Shown piece after piece: positions 7,028-12,740 of a stretch of 12,922 nt of DNA. The position numbers were made by a program, and so were the translations under genes. This stretch comes from JAHJQT01 sp964494655 (GTDB lineage Bacteria; Patescibacteriota; Minisyncoccia; Portnoybacterales; UBA2143), in assembly GCA_964494655.1 (NCBI GenBank), contig CAZBRM010000013.1, positions 1 through 12,922 on the forward strand, written 5' to 3'. Within the stretch, counting starts at the first letter, position 1. Every line of letters begins with the position of its first letter. The notes under the pieces were generated by a model. The model was not told the origin of the DNA and ran no database searches. It worked only from the letters and a program-made list of their open reading frames with translations.

Positions 7028-8233
7028 ATGAAATTTAATTATTTAGCTCGTACTAAAAATGGGGAAACTCAAACAGGAACCATAAAAGCTTCAAATCAAA
7101 CGGCTGCTTTAAAAACTCTTCATGGTAATGATTTAATAGTGCTAAAATTAAAGTCCATTGAAAAGGCATTTTTTCTGACAAAAAGAATAAAATTTTTTGA
7201 GAGAATTAAGAGAAAAGAGATTTTTGTATTTTTTAGACAATTGGCTATTTTAGTTGAAGCAGACGTTCCTTTAGTGCAATCATTAAGAGCGCTTGGACAG
7301 CAAGTTGATAATCCAGCTTTTGAAGAAGTTATTTTTAATGTTGCCAATGATGTTGATGGAGGCGCGTCTCTTTCAAAGGCGATGTCTAAATATCCTAAAG
7401 TTTTTTCAAATTTTTGCGTAAATCTCATTAAAACAGGAGAAGTTTCTGGACGCCTTCAAGAATCATTGATTTATTTGGCTAATTATTTAGAAAAAGAATA
7501 TTATCTTATTTCAAGAGTTAGAGGCGCAATGATTTATCCAGCTTTTATTTTTTCCGCATTTATTATTGTCGGTGTTTTGGTCTTAGTTATGGTTATACCG
7601 CAGTTAACCACGATTTTGCTTGAAAGCGGTCAAGACTTACCTTTGCCAACTAAAATAATTATTGCTGCAAGTAATTTTACAAAAAGTTTTGGTTGGATTG
7701 TTTTGCTTCTGTTTTTAATTGGCGGAGGATTTTTTTGGAAATATATGAAAACAAACAAAGGTAAATTTATCTGGGACAGATTTATATTAAAAATTCCTAT
7801 TTTTGGAAAAATTCTGCAAAAAACATATTTAGCAAGATTGGCTGATACTTTATATGCCTTAACTAAAGGTGGTGTTCCTATTATGCAAAGTTTGACCATT
7901 TCAGGTAATGTTGTTAGAAATATTGTTTTTAAAAAGATCCTGATAAAAGCAAAAGATGGCGTGAAATCAGGTAAAAGTATTAGTTCTGAATTAGAAAAAC
8001 ACAAGCAATTTCCGCCATTATTCTGTCAGATGATTAGAACCGGAGAAAAAACAGGAAAATTAAATATGGTTTTAGAAAAATTGAGCAATTTTTATAATAA
8101 AGAGGTTGAAAACATTGTTAATAATTTAAGTCAATTAATAGAGCCGATTTTGATTGTCTTTCTTGGAGTGGGAGTGGCCATTCTGGTCTTTGCTGTATTT
8201 ATGCCTATTTATAATTTGGCAGGAGCATTTTAA
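7028..8233 (+). CDS. pilC: PilC, type IV pilus inner-membrane platform protein
   Basis: 401 residues with two type II secretion F (T2SF) repeats at about 65-190 and 268-391 and membrane helices at about 168-192, 221-240 and 372-395. The N-terminal FNYLARTKNGETQTGTIKAS segment, the FFRQLAILVEADVPLVQSL block and its repeat LADTLYALTKGGVPIMQSL are typical of PilC. The protein sits in the cytoplasmic membrane, receives torque from PilB or PilT and feeds pilins into the fibre. It lies 19 nt after pilT, with no SD. The ORF is intact. Confidence 0.94.
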   Translation: MKFNYLARTKNGETQTGTIKASNQTAALKTLHGNDLIVLKLKSIEKAFFLTKRIKFFERIKRKEIFVFFRQLAILVEADVPLVQSLRALGQQVDNPAFEEVIFNVANDVDGGASLSKAMSKYPKVFSNFCVNLIKTGEVSGRLQESLIYLANYLEKEYYLISRVRGAMIYPAFIFSAFIIVGVLVLVMVIPQLTTILLESGQDLPLPTKIIIAASNFTKSFGWIVLLLFLIGGGFFWKYMKTNKGKFIWDRFILKIPIFGKILQKTYLARLADTLYALTKGGVPIMQSLTISGNVVRNIVFKKILIKAKDGVKSGKSISSELEKHKQFPPLFCQMIRTGEKTGKLNMVLEKLSNFYNKEVENIVNNLSQLIEPILIVFLGVGVAILVFAVFMPIYNLAGAF

Positions 8234-8236
8234 AGG

Positions 8237-8265
8237 TCGAGAATTAAATTAGAGATTTATATAAT
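8237..8265 (+). promoter_or_regulatory. Promoter of second pilin gene
   Basis: TCGAGA (8237-8242, 4 of 6 to TTGACA), a 17-nt spacer and a perfect TATAAT (8260-8265) lie immediately after the pilC stop. The transcription start would fall near 8272, just before the SD at 8274-8283, giving a very short leader. This would let the pilin be expressed above the rest of the operon. Confidence 0.55.
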
Positions 8266-8273
8266 TTTTGCGA

Positions 8274-8283
8274 AAGGGGGTGA
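8274..8283 (+). promoter_or_regulatory. Strong Shine-Dalgarno deciding the pilin start
   Basis: AAGGGGGTGA differs by one base from the full anti-SD complement AAGGAGGTGA. It stands the usual distance before ATG 8289 and so rules out the in-frame TTG at 8268. It is the strongest SD in the window, in an operon whose other genes mostly have none. Confidence 0.8.
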
Positions 8284-8288
8284 AAAAG

Positions 8289-8738
8289 ATGTTAAAGTTT
8301 TTTAGTAGAAAAAGAGGTGAAAAAGGTTTTACCTTAATCGAACTTTTAGTTGTTATTGCTATTATTGGAATTTTGGCGACTATTGTTTTAGTTTCTTTAA
8401 ATACGGCCAGAGAAAAAGCGCGAGATACGCGTCGAATTGGCGATTTAAGACAAGTAGCTTTAGCTAATGAAATGTATTATGATAATCAAAGTACTCCTTC
8501 ATATCCAGCTACAGGTTGGGCGGCAATGGATACTGCTTTAGAGGCCGGCGGTTATATGACTTCTGTTCCAACAGATCCAGGAAACAATACTTATTATTAT
8601 TGCACAACTGATGCGACAGCTGGTTATGTTTTAGCAGCTACCTTAGAAAATGGCAGTAATCCTGCTTTAGCTGATGATGTTGACGGAACTGTTCAGGGAT
8701 GCAATTGCGCTGACCCGGTATATTGCATTCAACCATAA
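8289..8738 (+). CDS. Type IV pilin, probable major pilin
   Basis: 149 residues from ATG 8289. A leader of 13 residues (MLKFFSRKRGEKG) ends in the Gly cut by PilD; the mature protein starts FTLIELLVVIAIIGILATIV with Glu at +5, followed by AREKARDTRRIGDLRQVAL. The C-terminal part has VPTDPGNNTYYYC and GYVLAATLENG, the same layout as the pilin at 5120, plus cysteines near the end (GCNCADPVYC) that could form disulfides in the fibre. Its own promoter, near-perfect SD and downstream hairpin suggest it is the abundant pilin; that is inference. PilD is encoded next. Confidence 0.92.
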   Translation: MLKFFSRKRGEKGFTLIELLVVIAIIGILATIVLVSLNTAREKARDTRRIGDLRQVALANEMYYDNQSTPSYPATGWAAMDTALEAGGYMTSVPTDPGNNTYYYCTTDATAGYVLAATLENGSNPALADDVDGTVQGCNCADPVYCIQP

Positions 8739-8747
8739 TGATTTTTA

Positions 8748-8807
8748 TAAAGACAGCTCTTGAAATTATGTTCTTTTTTAAGGATGTAATTTTAAGGGTT
8801 GTCTTTA
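8748..8807 (+). terminator. Long-loop hairpin between pilin and pilD
   Basis: 8748-8761 pairs with 8794-8807 over 14 bp, two of them G-U, closing a 32-nt loop. It fills the 79-nt space between the pilin stop and pilD and is followed by an AT-rich tract without a proper U run. It could be a partial terminator, an mRNA-stabilising 3' structure or a processing site that lowers pilD expression relative to the pilin. Confidence 0.45.
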
Positions 8808-8817
8808 ATTATATATT

Positions 8818-9615
8818 ATGTTTCTAATTTTTATTTTTATTCTTGGTTTAATAATCGGCAGTTTTCTTAATGTAGTTATTTGTCGATTAGAAACAAAAGA
8901 ATCAATTTTTTTTGCTCGTTCCAAATGCCCTCAATGCGGGGCTGTTTTAAAATGGCATGATTTAATTCCCGTTATTAGCTTTTTAATTCAAAAAGGTAAG
9001 TGTCAATATTGCAAAAAAAAGATAAGTTGGCAATATCCAATAATAGAAATAGCAACAGGGTTATTGTTTGTTTCTGTCATTCTGAGTCAGCAGACGAAGA
9101 ATCTTTATCTTTTAGATCCTTTGCTAACGCTCAAGATGACATTTTATTTCTTAATTATTTGTTTTTTAATAATTATTTTTGTTTATGATTTAAGGCATTA
9201 TATAATTCCTGACAAAATAGTATATCCAGCGATTATAATCGCTTTATTATTTAATTTATTTAATTACAAATTACAAATTACAAATTACGAATTACTTAAA
9301 GTTTTACTGTCTGCTTTTATTCCGGCTGCTTTTTTTCTGAGCTTGATACTTATTTCCAAAGGCAAATGGATGGGTTTAGGTGATGTTAAATTAGCTTTTT
9401 TAATGGGGTTAATTCTTGGTTGGCCAGGCATCTTAATTGCTTTATTGCTGTCTTTCTTTTCCGGAGCGATTATTGGCCTATGCTTAATTTTATTTGGCAA
9501 AAAAGAACTTAAATCACAGATTCCATTTGGACCCTTTTTATCAGGTTTAACAATTTTAGTTATGCTTTTTGGCTCAAAATTATTCTATTGGTTTGAAGCT
9601 TTATTATATTTTTGA
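8818..9615 (+). CDS. pilD: PilD, prepilin peptidase / N-methyltransferase
   Basis: 265 residues, polytopic. Order: GSFLNVVICR (14-23), the cytoplasmic zinc motif C37-x2-C40 and C62-x2-C65 required for the methyltransferase part, then the A24 peptidase with catalytic Asp124 in VYDLRHYIIPD and Asp189 in GLGDVKLAF. All key residues are present, so cleavage and N-methylation of both pilins is expected. Two oddities occur: residues 86-108 are encoded by a 67-bp palindromic repeat inserted in frame, and residues 149-160 by five 7-bp repeats. It ends with TGA at 9613, read as stop. Confidence 0.94.
   Translation: MFLIFIFILGLIIGSFLNVVICRLETKESIFFARSKCPQCGAVLKWHDLIPVISFLIQKGKCQYCKKKISWQYPIIEIATGLLFVSVILSQQTKNLYLLDPLLTLKMTFYFLIICFLIIIFVYDLRHYIIPDKIVYPAIIIALLFNLFNYKLQITNYELLKVLLSAFIPAAFFLSLILISKGKWMGLGDVKLAFLMGLILGWPGILIALLLSFFSGAIIGLCLILFGKKELKSQIPFGPFLSGLTILVMLFGSKLFYWFEALLYF
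9075..9141. repeat. 67-bp palindromic element in frame in pilD
   Basis: The ends TGTCATTCTGAG (9075-9086) and CTCAAGATGACA (9130-9141) are inverted repeats with 10 of 12 matches. The sequence between them (cagacgaagaatc... gatcctttgctaac) has the form of a repeat known from many unrelated genomes, whose spurious translation reads CHSESADEES...SFANAQDD; that is exactly what the +3 frame gives here. In the pilD frame it is read differently (VILSQQTKNLYLLDP) and adds a loop between two membrane helices without breaking the gene. Confidence 0.75.
9262..9296 (+). repeat. Five 7-bp tandem repeats in pilD
   Basis: Three perfect copies of AATTACA are followed by AATTACG and AATTACT, 35 bp in all, encoding residues 149-160 (NYKLQITNYELL) of PilD. 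Because 7 is not a multiple of 3, gain or loss of one unit would shift the frame before catalytic Asp189. Confidence 0.85.
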
Positions 9616-9624
9616 TGTGGATAA
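9615..9624 (-). promoter_or_regulatory. DnaA-box-like site upstream of cassette promoter
   Basis: On the minus strand TTATCCACAT contains the perfect DnaA box TTATCCACA. It begins on the last base of the pilD stop codon and ends 4 nt before the -35 of the following promoter. The same 10-mer recurs, inverted, at 12643-12652 before the precursor-gene promoter. Confidence 0.5.
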
Positions 9625-9628
9625 CTTT

Positions 9629-9657
9629 TTGCTTTTTTTATGATTTATTGATAGAAT
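9629..9657 (+). promoter_or_regulatory. Promoter of the OB-like/Hxs cassette
   Basis: TTGCTT (9629-9634), a 17-nt spacer and TAGAAT (9652-9657) lie in the pilD-9697 intergenic space. They stand about 40 nt before the ATG and ahead of an SD (GGAG, 9684-9687). This would make the right-hand cassette transcriptionally independent of the pilus operon. Confidence 0.55.
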
Positions 9658-9696
9658 TAAATTAGTAAAAAATTAATAAAAAAGGAGAATTAAATT

Positions 9697-10194
9697 ATGA
9701 ACAAAAAAATATTTATATTTTTGTCTGTAGCAATTTTTATTGCAGCAATTATTATGGCCGGTGGTTATTATTTCTATAAAAATCCTATAGATAATAATCA
9801 ACAAAGTAATAATATCTCAGATTCAAGTCAATCTAAAGAACAACAAAATAACAATCAACAAGAAAGCAATAATCAGCAAGAAAAAATATGTGAAGGAGAA
9901 TCTTGCGAGGATATCTTAGGCGAAGTAATTGATGGCGTCATTAAGAAAATGGAGGAAAATTATATTGAAGTTGAAAGGGGGGATAATAATGAAATAGAAA
10001 CAATAATATTAGATGATGAAACTTCTTATTTTGAATTAACTTTCGATAGTAATTTTGATCTTATTAGCGAGAAGGAAGTAGATAAGAAAGATATTAAGAT
10101 GGAGTCTAATGTTTCGGTGAGTGTGCATTATACCTTAAGCAGTATAGATAAAAAAATTGCTTCCGGAATTAAAAGTATTGTTGTTAGTAAATAG
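9697..10194 (+). CDS. Membrane-anchored small beta-rich protein, function unknown
   Basis: 165 residues: a signal anchor (about 5-25), an Asn/Gln/Ser-rich linker (33-62), a CEGESC pair (C65, C70), and a C-terminal domain (75-165) of alternating hydrophobic strands beginning GEVIDGVIKKMEENYIEVE. The pattern G-x-I..., a 'values in D-x-T' strand and a final SGIKSIVV strand resembles OB-fold proteins of the DUF5666 type, but I cannot confirm the family. The start has an SD (AAGGAG, 9 nt spacing). The next gene encodes a clear paralogue of its domain without the anchor (shared GxIKK, D-x-T, LISEK and a final IK-x-I-x-V). It would face the outside of the membrane. A link with the Hxs genes downstream rests on context only. 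Confidence 0.72.
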   Translation: MNKKIFIFLSVAIFIAAIIMAGGYYFYKNPIDNNQQSNNISDSSQSKEQQNNNQQESNNQQEKICEGESCEDILGEVIDGVIKKMEENYIEVERGDNNEIETIILDDETSYFELTFDSNFDLISEKEVDKKDIKMESNVSVSVHYTLSSIDKKIASGIKSIVVSK

Positions 10195-10212
10195 TAAATT
10201 ATTGATAAAATT

Positions 10213-10545
10213 ATGGATAATAAAAATGAAAAGGAGGTAAAGAACTCTAAGGATTTGGATGCTTCATTAAAAAAAGTACTAGATGGAACTATTAAAAAAA
10301 AGCAGGGTAATTTAGTATGGGTTCAGGGAAAGAAAGATAAAACAGCCAAGAAATTTTTAATAGATAAAGACACAGAAATTACTGAAATGATTTTATCGTC
10401 TGCAATGAAATTAATTTCTGAAAAAAAAATTAAATTAAATAACATTATAATTGGTAATTCAATATCGTTGGTTTTCTCTGTTGATAATAAGGCAAAAGAT
10501 AAAAAAGCTGTTACTATAAAACGCATCTTAGTCAAAACAAAATAA
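10213..10545 (+). CDS. Soluble paralogue of the preceding protein, function unknown
   Basis: 110 residues, no signal peptide or membrane helix, very lysine-rich. From residue 22 it aligns along its length with residues 77-165 of the preceding protein: LDGTIKKKQGNLVWVQ, then FLIDKDTEIT, MKLISEKKIK and TIKRILVKTK. It therefore looks like a duplication that lost or never had the membrane anchor and would stay in the cytoplasm. The ATG follows the previous stop by 18 nt without an SD; a perfect AAGGAGG (10231-10237) lies inside the coding region with no start codon at a suitable distance in frame, so it does not change the start. It ends 6 nt before the first hxsD. Confidence 0.65.
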   Translation: MDNKNEKEVKNSKDLDASLKKVLDGTIKKKQGNLVWVQGKKDKTAKKFLIDKDTEITEMILSSAMKLISEKKIKLNNIIIGNSISLVFSVDNKAKDKKAVTIKRILVKTK

Positions 10546-10551
10546 TCTTTT

Positions 10552-10965
10552 ATGCCTATTAAAGAAAATAACCAAATAAAATTTAGAGTAAATCTTCAGA
10601 ATTATCCCCTGGAAGCTATTTATGGAGCAGCTTATGTTTTTCTTGATAAAGCATATTTATTTTTAGATAATAAGTCACCTGAAAAAATAGAAGTATTTTT
10701 AAAAGGAAAAAAGAAATTCAACAAGAAACAACTAGAAGAGCTTAAGGGTGAATTTTTGAACGAACTTTTAAATTATACTGTAAGAATTAATTTGTCTAAA
10801 AATAATAAAAAGATAAGAGAATATATTATCAGCCAGGCATTATTTTCAGCTCTTGGAGATGATCAAGCTAATAAGGAGGATGAAATAAAATATGAAGATG
10901 ATCCTTTAGGTATTGCTATACCATGGGAAGATAAATATGGAAAAAAATCAGAAAAAACAATTTGA
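10552..10965 (+). CDS. hxsD: HxsD-like His-Xaa-Ser system protein
   Basis: 137 residues. The hydrophobic pattern YPLEAIYGAAYVFLDKAYLFLD (about 18-39), the block GEFLNELLNYTVRI (66-79, matching the LLNDYxLRE signature of HxsD), the following IREYIISQALFSA (88-100) and the C-terminal DDPLGIAIPWEDKYG (116-130) all fit HxsD, a small partner protein found with the radical SAM enzymes HxsB/HxsC. Its biochemical role is not established; acting as a precursor-binding or scaffold subunit would be inference. It precedes a second HxsD-like gene (29-bp overlap) and hxsB. No SD is visible. It ends with TGA. Confidence 0.8.
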   Translation: MPIKENNQIKFRVNLQNYPLEAIYGAAYVFLDKAYLFLDNKSPEKIEVFLKGKKKFNKKQLEELKGEFLNELLNYTVRINLSKNNKKIREYIISQALFSALGDDQANKEDEIKYEDDPLGIAIPWEDKYGKKSEKTI

Positions 10966-11179
10966 GAAAAAAGAAAGTGTGCTGATTAATTTTAATAAAA
11001 ATTTATATAGCTCTAAAGCAATAAAATTAGCCATAAAAGAATATCAAAACTTGGCTAATTTTAGTTTGAGGCGAAAAGGAAATTACATAGAAATAGAATT
11101 AAAGGACATTAACAAAAAAGTTGGGCAAATAATCAAGGATGAATTTTGTAATTATGTTCTTTCCTTAATGAAATCTTAA
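10937..11179 (+). CDS. Short divergent HxsD-like protein
   Basis: 80 residues from ATG 10937, overlapping the end of the preceding hxsD by 29 bp in another frame; an in-frame TTG at 10913 is possible but less likely. VLINFNKNLYSSKAIKLAIKEY (15-36) aligns with the HxsD start, and DEFCNYVLSLMKS (68-80) aligns with GEFLNELLNY, after which it stops. It thus lacks the IRE helix and the DPLGIAIPWE tail of its neighbour. I read it as a trimmed paralogue that may pair with HxsD, as these small RiPP proteins often work in pairs. It ends 2 nt before hxsB, so all three are coupled. The assignment is plausible, not certain. Confidence 0.6.
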   Translation: MEKNQKKQFEKKESVLINFNKNLYSSKAIKLAIKEYQNLANFSLRRKGNYIEIELKDINKKVGQIIKDEFCNYVLSLMKS

Positions 11180-11181
11180 AT

Positions 11182-12636
11182 ATGTTGGATTTAAAAAAAA
11201 TTAAATACAATCAACTTGGTTTTTTTCGTTTTAAAAAATTTAAAAATAAATATCTTTTAACCAATGATGTTGGCGATTATTTGTTTCTAACAGAAAAAGA
11301 GTTTAAAAAATTTTTAACTAATAATCTAAAAAAAGACAAAGAGCCATATTTATCTTTAAAAAAGAAAAATTTTGTAAAAGATGAATTAAATTTAACAAAA
11401 TTAATTGAAAAATTTCGTTCCAAGAACGATTTCCTATTTAACGGTCCTAGTTTGCATATTATTGTAGTTACTTTAAGATGTAATCATAGGTGCGTATATT
11501 GTCATGCCAGCGCGCAAAGTATGAATAGAAAAGATTTAGATATGGATAAAGAAATAGCTCGCCAAACAGTTGATAAAATTTTTAAGACAACTAGTCATTT
11601 TGTGGCAATTGAATTTCAAGGAGGTGAGCCATTAATAAATTGGCCAATAATCAAATTTATTACTGAATACGCTCAAAAAAAGAATAAAAAAGAAAAAAAA
11701 GATTTGCAAATTCGCTTGGTTTCCAATTTTGATTTAATGACCGAAGAAAAATTTAAATATTTTTTAGATAAAGAAATAAGTTTATGCGTTTCATTAGACG
11801 GACCGGAAAAATTACATAATAAGAATAGACCAATTAGAGGTTCGGCGGCTAAGTATAATAATTATAAAAATATAATTAAATGGGTCAGAAAATTTAATAA
11901 ACTTTATCCTCAATTAAAGGAAAAAGGATATATTTATAGAATAGCTGGTCGAGTAACTATTAGCCGTTTTTCTTTATCTAAATCAAAAGAAATTGTTGAT
12001 GAATATATTAAATTAGGTTTTGACAGTTTTTATTTACATCATCTTAATCCTTTTGGTTTTTCTGTTGAAAGCCAAAAAAAAATTGGATATACTGCTGAAG
12101 AATATATAGATTTTTATAAAAAAACACTTGATTATATTATCAAGTTAAATCTTAAAGGAAAAAGTTTTAAGGAGAGAATGGCTTTTACTTTTTTAACTAA
12201 GATTTTAACTGATTCTGATCCTAATCATCTTGATTATCGTTCACCTTGTGGAGCCGGTATCGGTCAATTGGCTTATAACTACAATGGCAATGTTTATACC
12301 TGCGATGAAGGAAGAATGTTAAGTATGATGAATGATGAAAGTTTTTGTTTAGGCAATGTTAAAAAGAACAGCTATGAAGAAATAGTAAGCAATCCAATTG
12401 TTAGAACTCTTTGCACAGCTTCTTGTCTAGAAGGAGTGTCTGGCTGCAGCGATTGTGTTTATAAGACATATTGCGGGGTTTGTCCAATTTATAACTATTT
12501 TGAGCAAGGAAACATTTTTGGTCAAATGCCTAATAATCAAAGATGCCAGATAAATAAAGCTATTTTGGACTTTTTGTTTGAAAAATTACAGGAACCGAAT
12601 ATAAAAGAAATTTTTAAAGATTGGCTTAAGAAATAA
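11182..12636 (+). CDS. hxsB: HxsB-type radical SAM/SPASM peptide maturase
   Basis: 484 residues. The N-terminal segment (about 10-45, QLGFFRFKKFKNKYLLTNDV...LFLTEKEF) is the extension typical of HxsB. The radical SAM domain has C100-x3-C104-x2-C107 for the [4Fe-4S] cluster and the SAM-binding GGEP (147-150). The C-terminal SPASM region has cysteines at 356, 374, 411, 415, 422, 425, 431, 434 and 455, ligands for two auxiliary clusters. The enzyme should cleave SAM and abstract hydrogen from a precursor peptide to install a crosslink or other radical modification; its product in the His-Xaa-Ser family is not known to me. Length and all cluster cysteines are intact. Its partner HxsC is not in the window but could lie beyond the edge. 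Confidence 0.88.
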   Translation: MLDLKKIKYNQLGFFRFKKFKNKYLLTNDVGDYLFLTEKEFKKFLTNNLKKDKEPYLSLKKKNFVKDELNLTKLIEKFRSKNDFLFNGPSLHIIVVTLRCNHRCVYCHASAQSMNRKDLDMDKEIARQTVDKIFKTTSHFVAIEFQGGEPLINWPIIKFITEYAQKKNKKEKKDLQIRLVSNFDLMTEEKFKYFLDKEISLCVSLDGPEKLHNKNRPIRGSAAKYNNYKNIIKWVRKFNKLYPQLKEKGYIYRIAGRVTISRFSLSKSKEIVDEYIKLGFDSFYLHHLNPFGFSVESQKKIGYTAEEYIDFYKKTLDYIIKLNLKGKSFKERMAFTFLTKILTDSDPNHLDYRSPCGAGIGQLAYNYNGNVYTCDEGRMLSMMNDESFCLGNVKKNSYEEIVSNPIVRTLCTASCLEGVSGCSDCVYKTYCGVCPIYNYFEQGNIFGQMPNNQRCQINKAILDFLFEKLQEPNIKEIFKDWLKK

Positions 12637-12642
12637 TAATTT

Positions 12643-12652
12643 TTATCCACAT
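12643..12652 (+). promoter_or_regulatory. DnaA-box-like site upstream of precursor promoter
   Basis: TTATCCACAT, identical to the minus-strand site at 9615-9624, lies 7 nt after the hxsB stop and 39 nt before the -10 at 12682. TTATCCACA is the strict DnaA box. Confidence 0.5.
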
Positions 12653-12678
12653 TCAATCTATTCTTTATTTGCTTTATT

Positions 12679-12687
12679 TGTTATAAT
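12679..12687 (+). promoter_or_regulatory. Extended -10 promoter of the precursor gene
   Basis: TGT followed by TATAAT (12682-12687) is an extended -10 with no clear -35, 53 nt before the ATG at 12741. It has the same architecture as the pilM promoter. It would express the precursor separately from its maturase, as is common when much more substrate than enzyme is needed. No terminator is visible between hxsB and this promoter. Confidence 0.55.
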
Positions 12688-12740
12688 TAAAAAAGATAAA
12701 AATTTATTTTGTCCGTTTGTTATAGCTAATTAATAGTTTA

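Noticed and set aside
9000..9188. Separate small protein with HSESADEESLSF...FANAQDD
   Set aside because: This is the familiar spurious reading of a palindromic repeat, lying wholly inside pilD, which is intact in its own frame.
9262..9296. CRISPR-like array
   Set aside because: The units are 7 bp with no spacers and lie in coding sequence.
9615..9696. Replication origin based on a DnaA box
   Set aside because: Only one perfect box is present here, with no cluster, no AT-rich unwinding region beyond the local background and no dnaA/dnaN genes.
10231..10261. AAGGAGG inside the gene at 10213 as evidence of a later start
   Set aside because: The only in-frame start nearby (TTG 10255) is about 17 nt away, and the ATG at 10259 is out of frame; the motif is explained as Lys-Glu codons.
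10873..10910. AAGGAGG followed by ATGs inside hxsD as start of another gene
   Set aside because: The ATG at 10892 meets a TAG after five codons, and the motif lies in conserved HxsD coding sequence.
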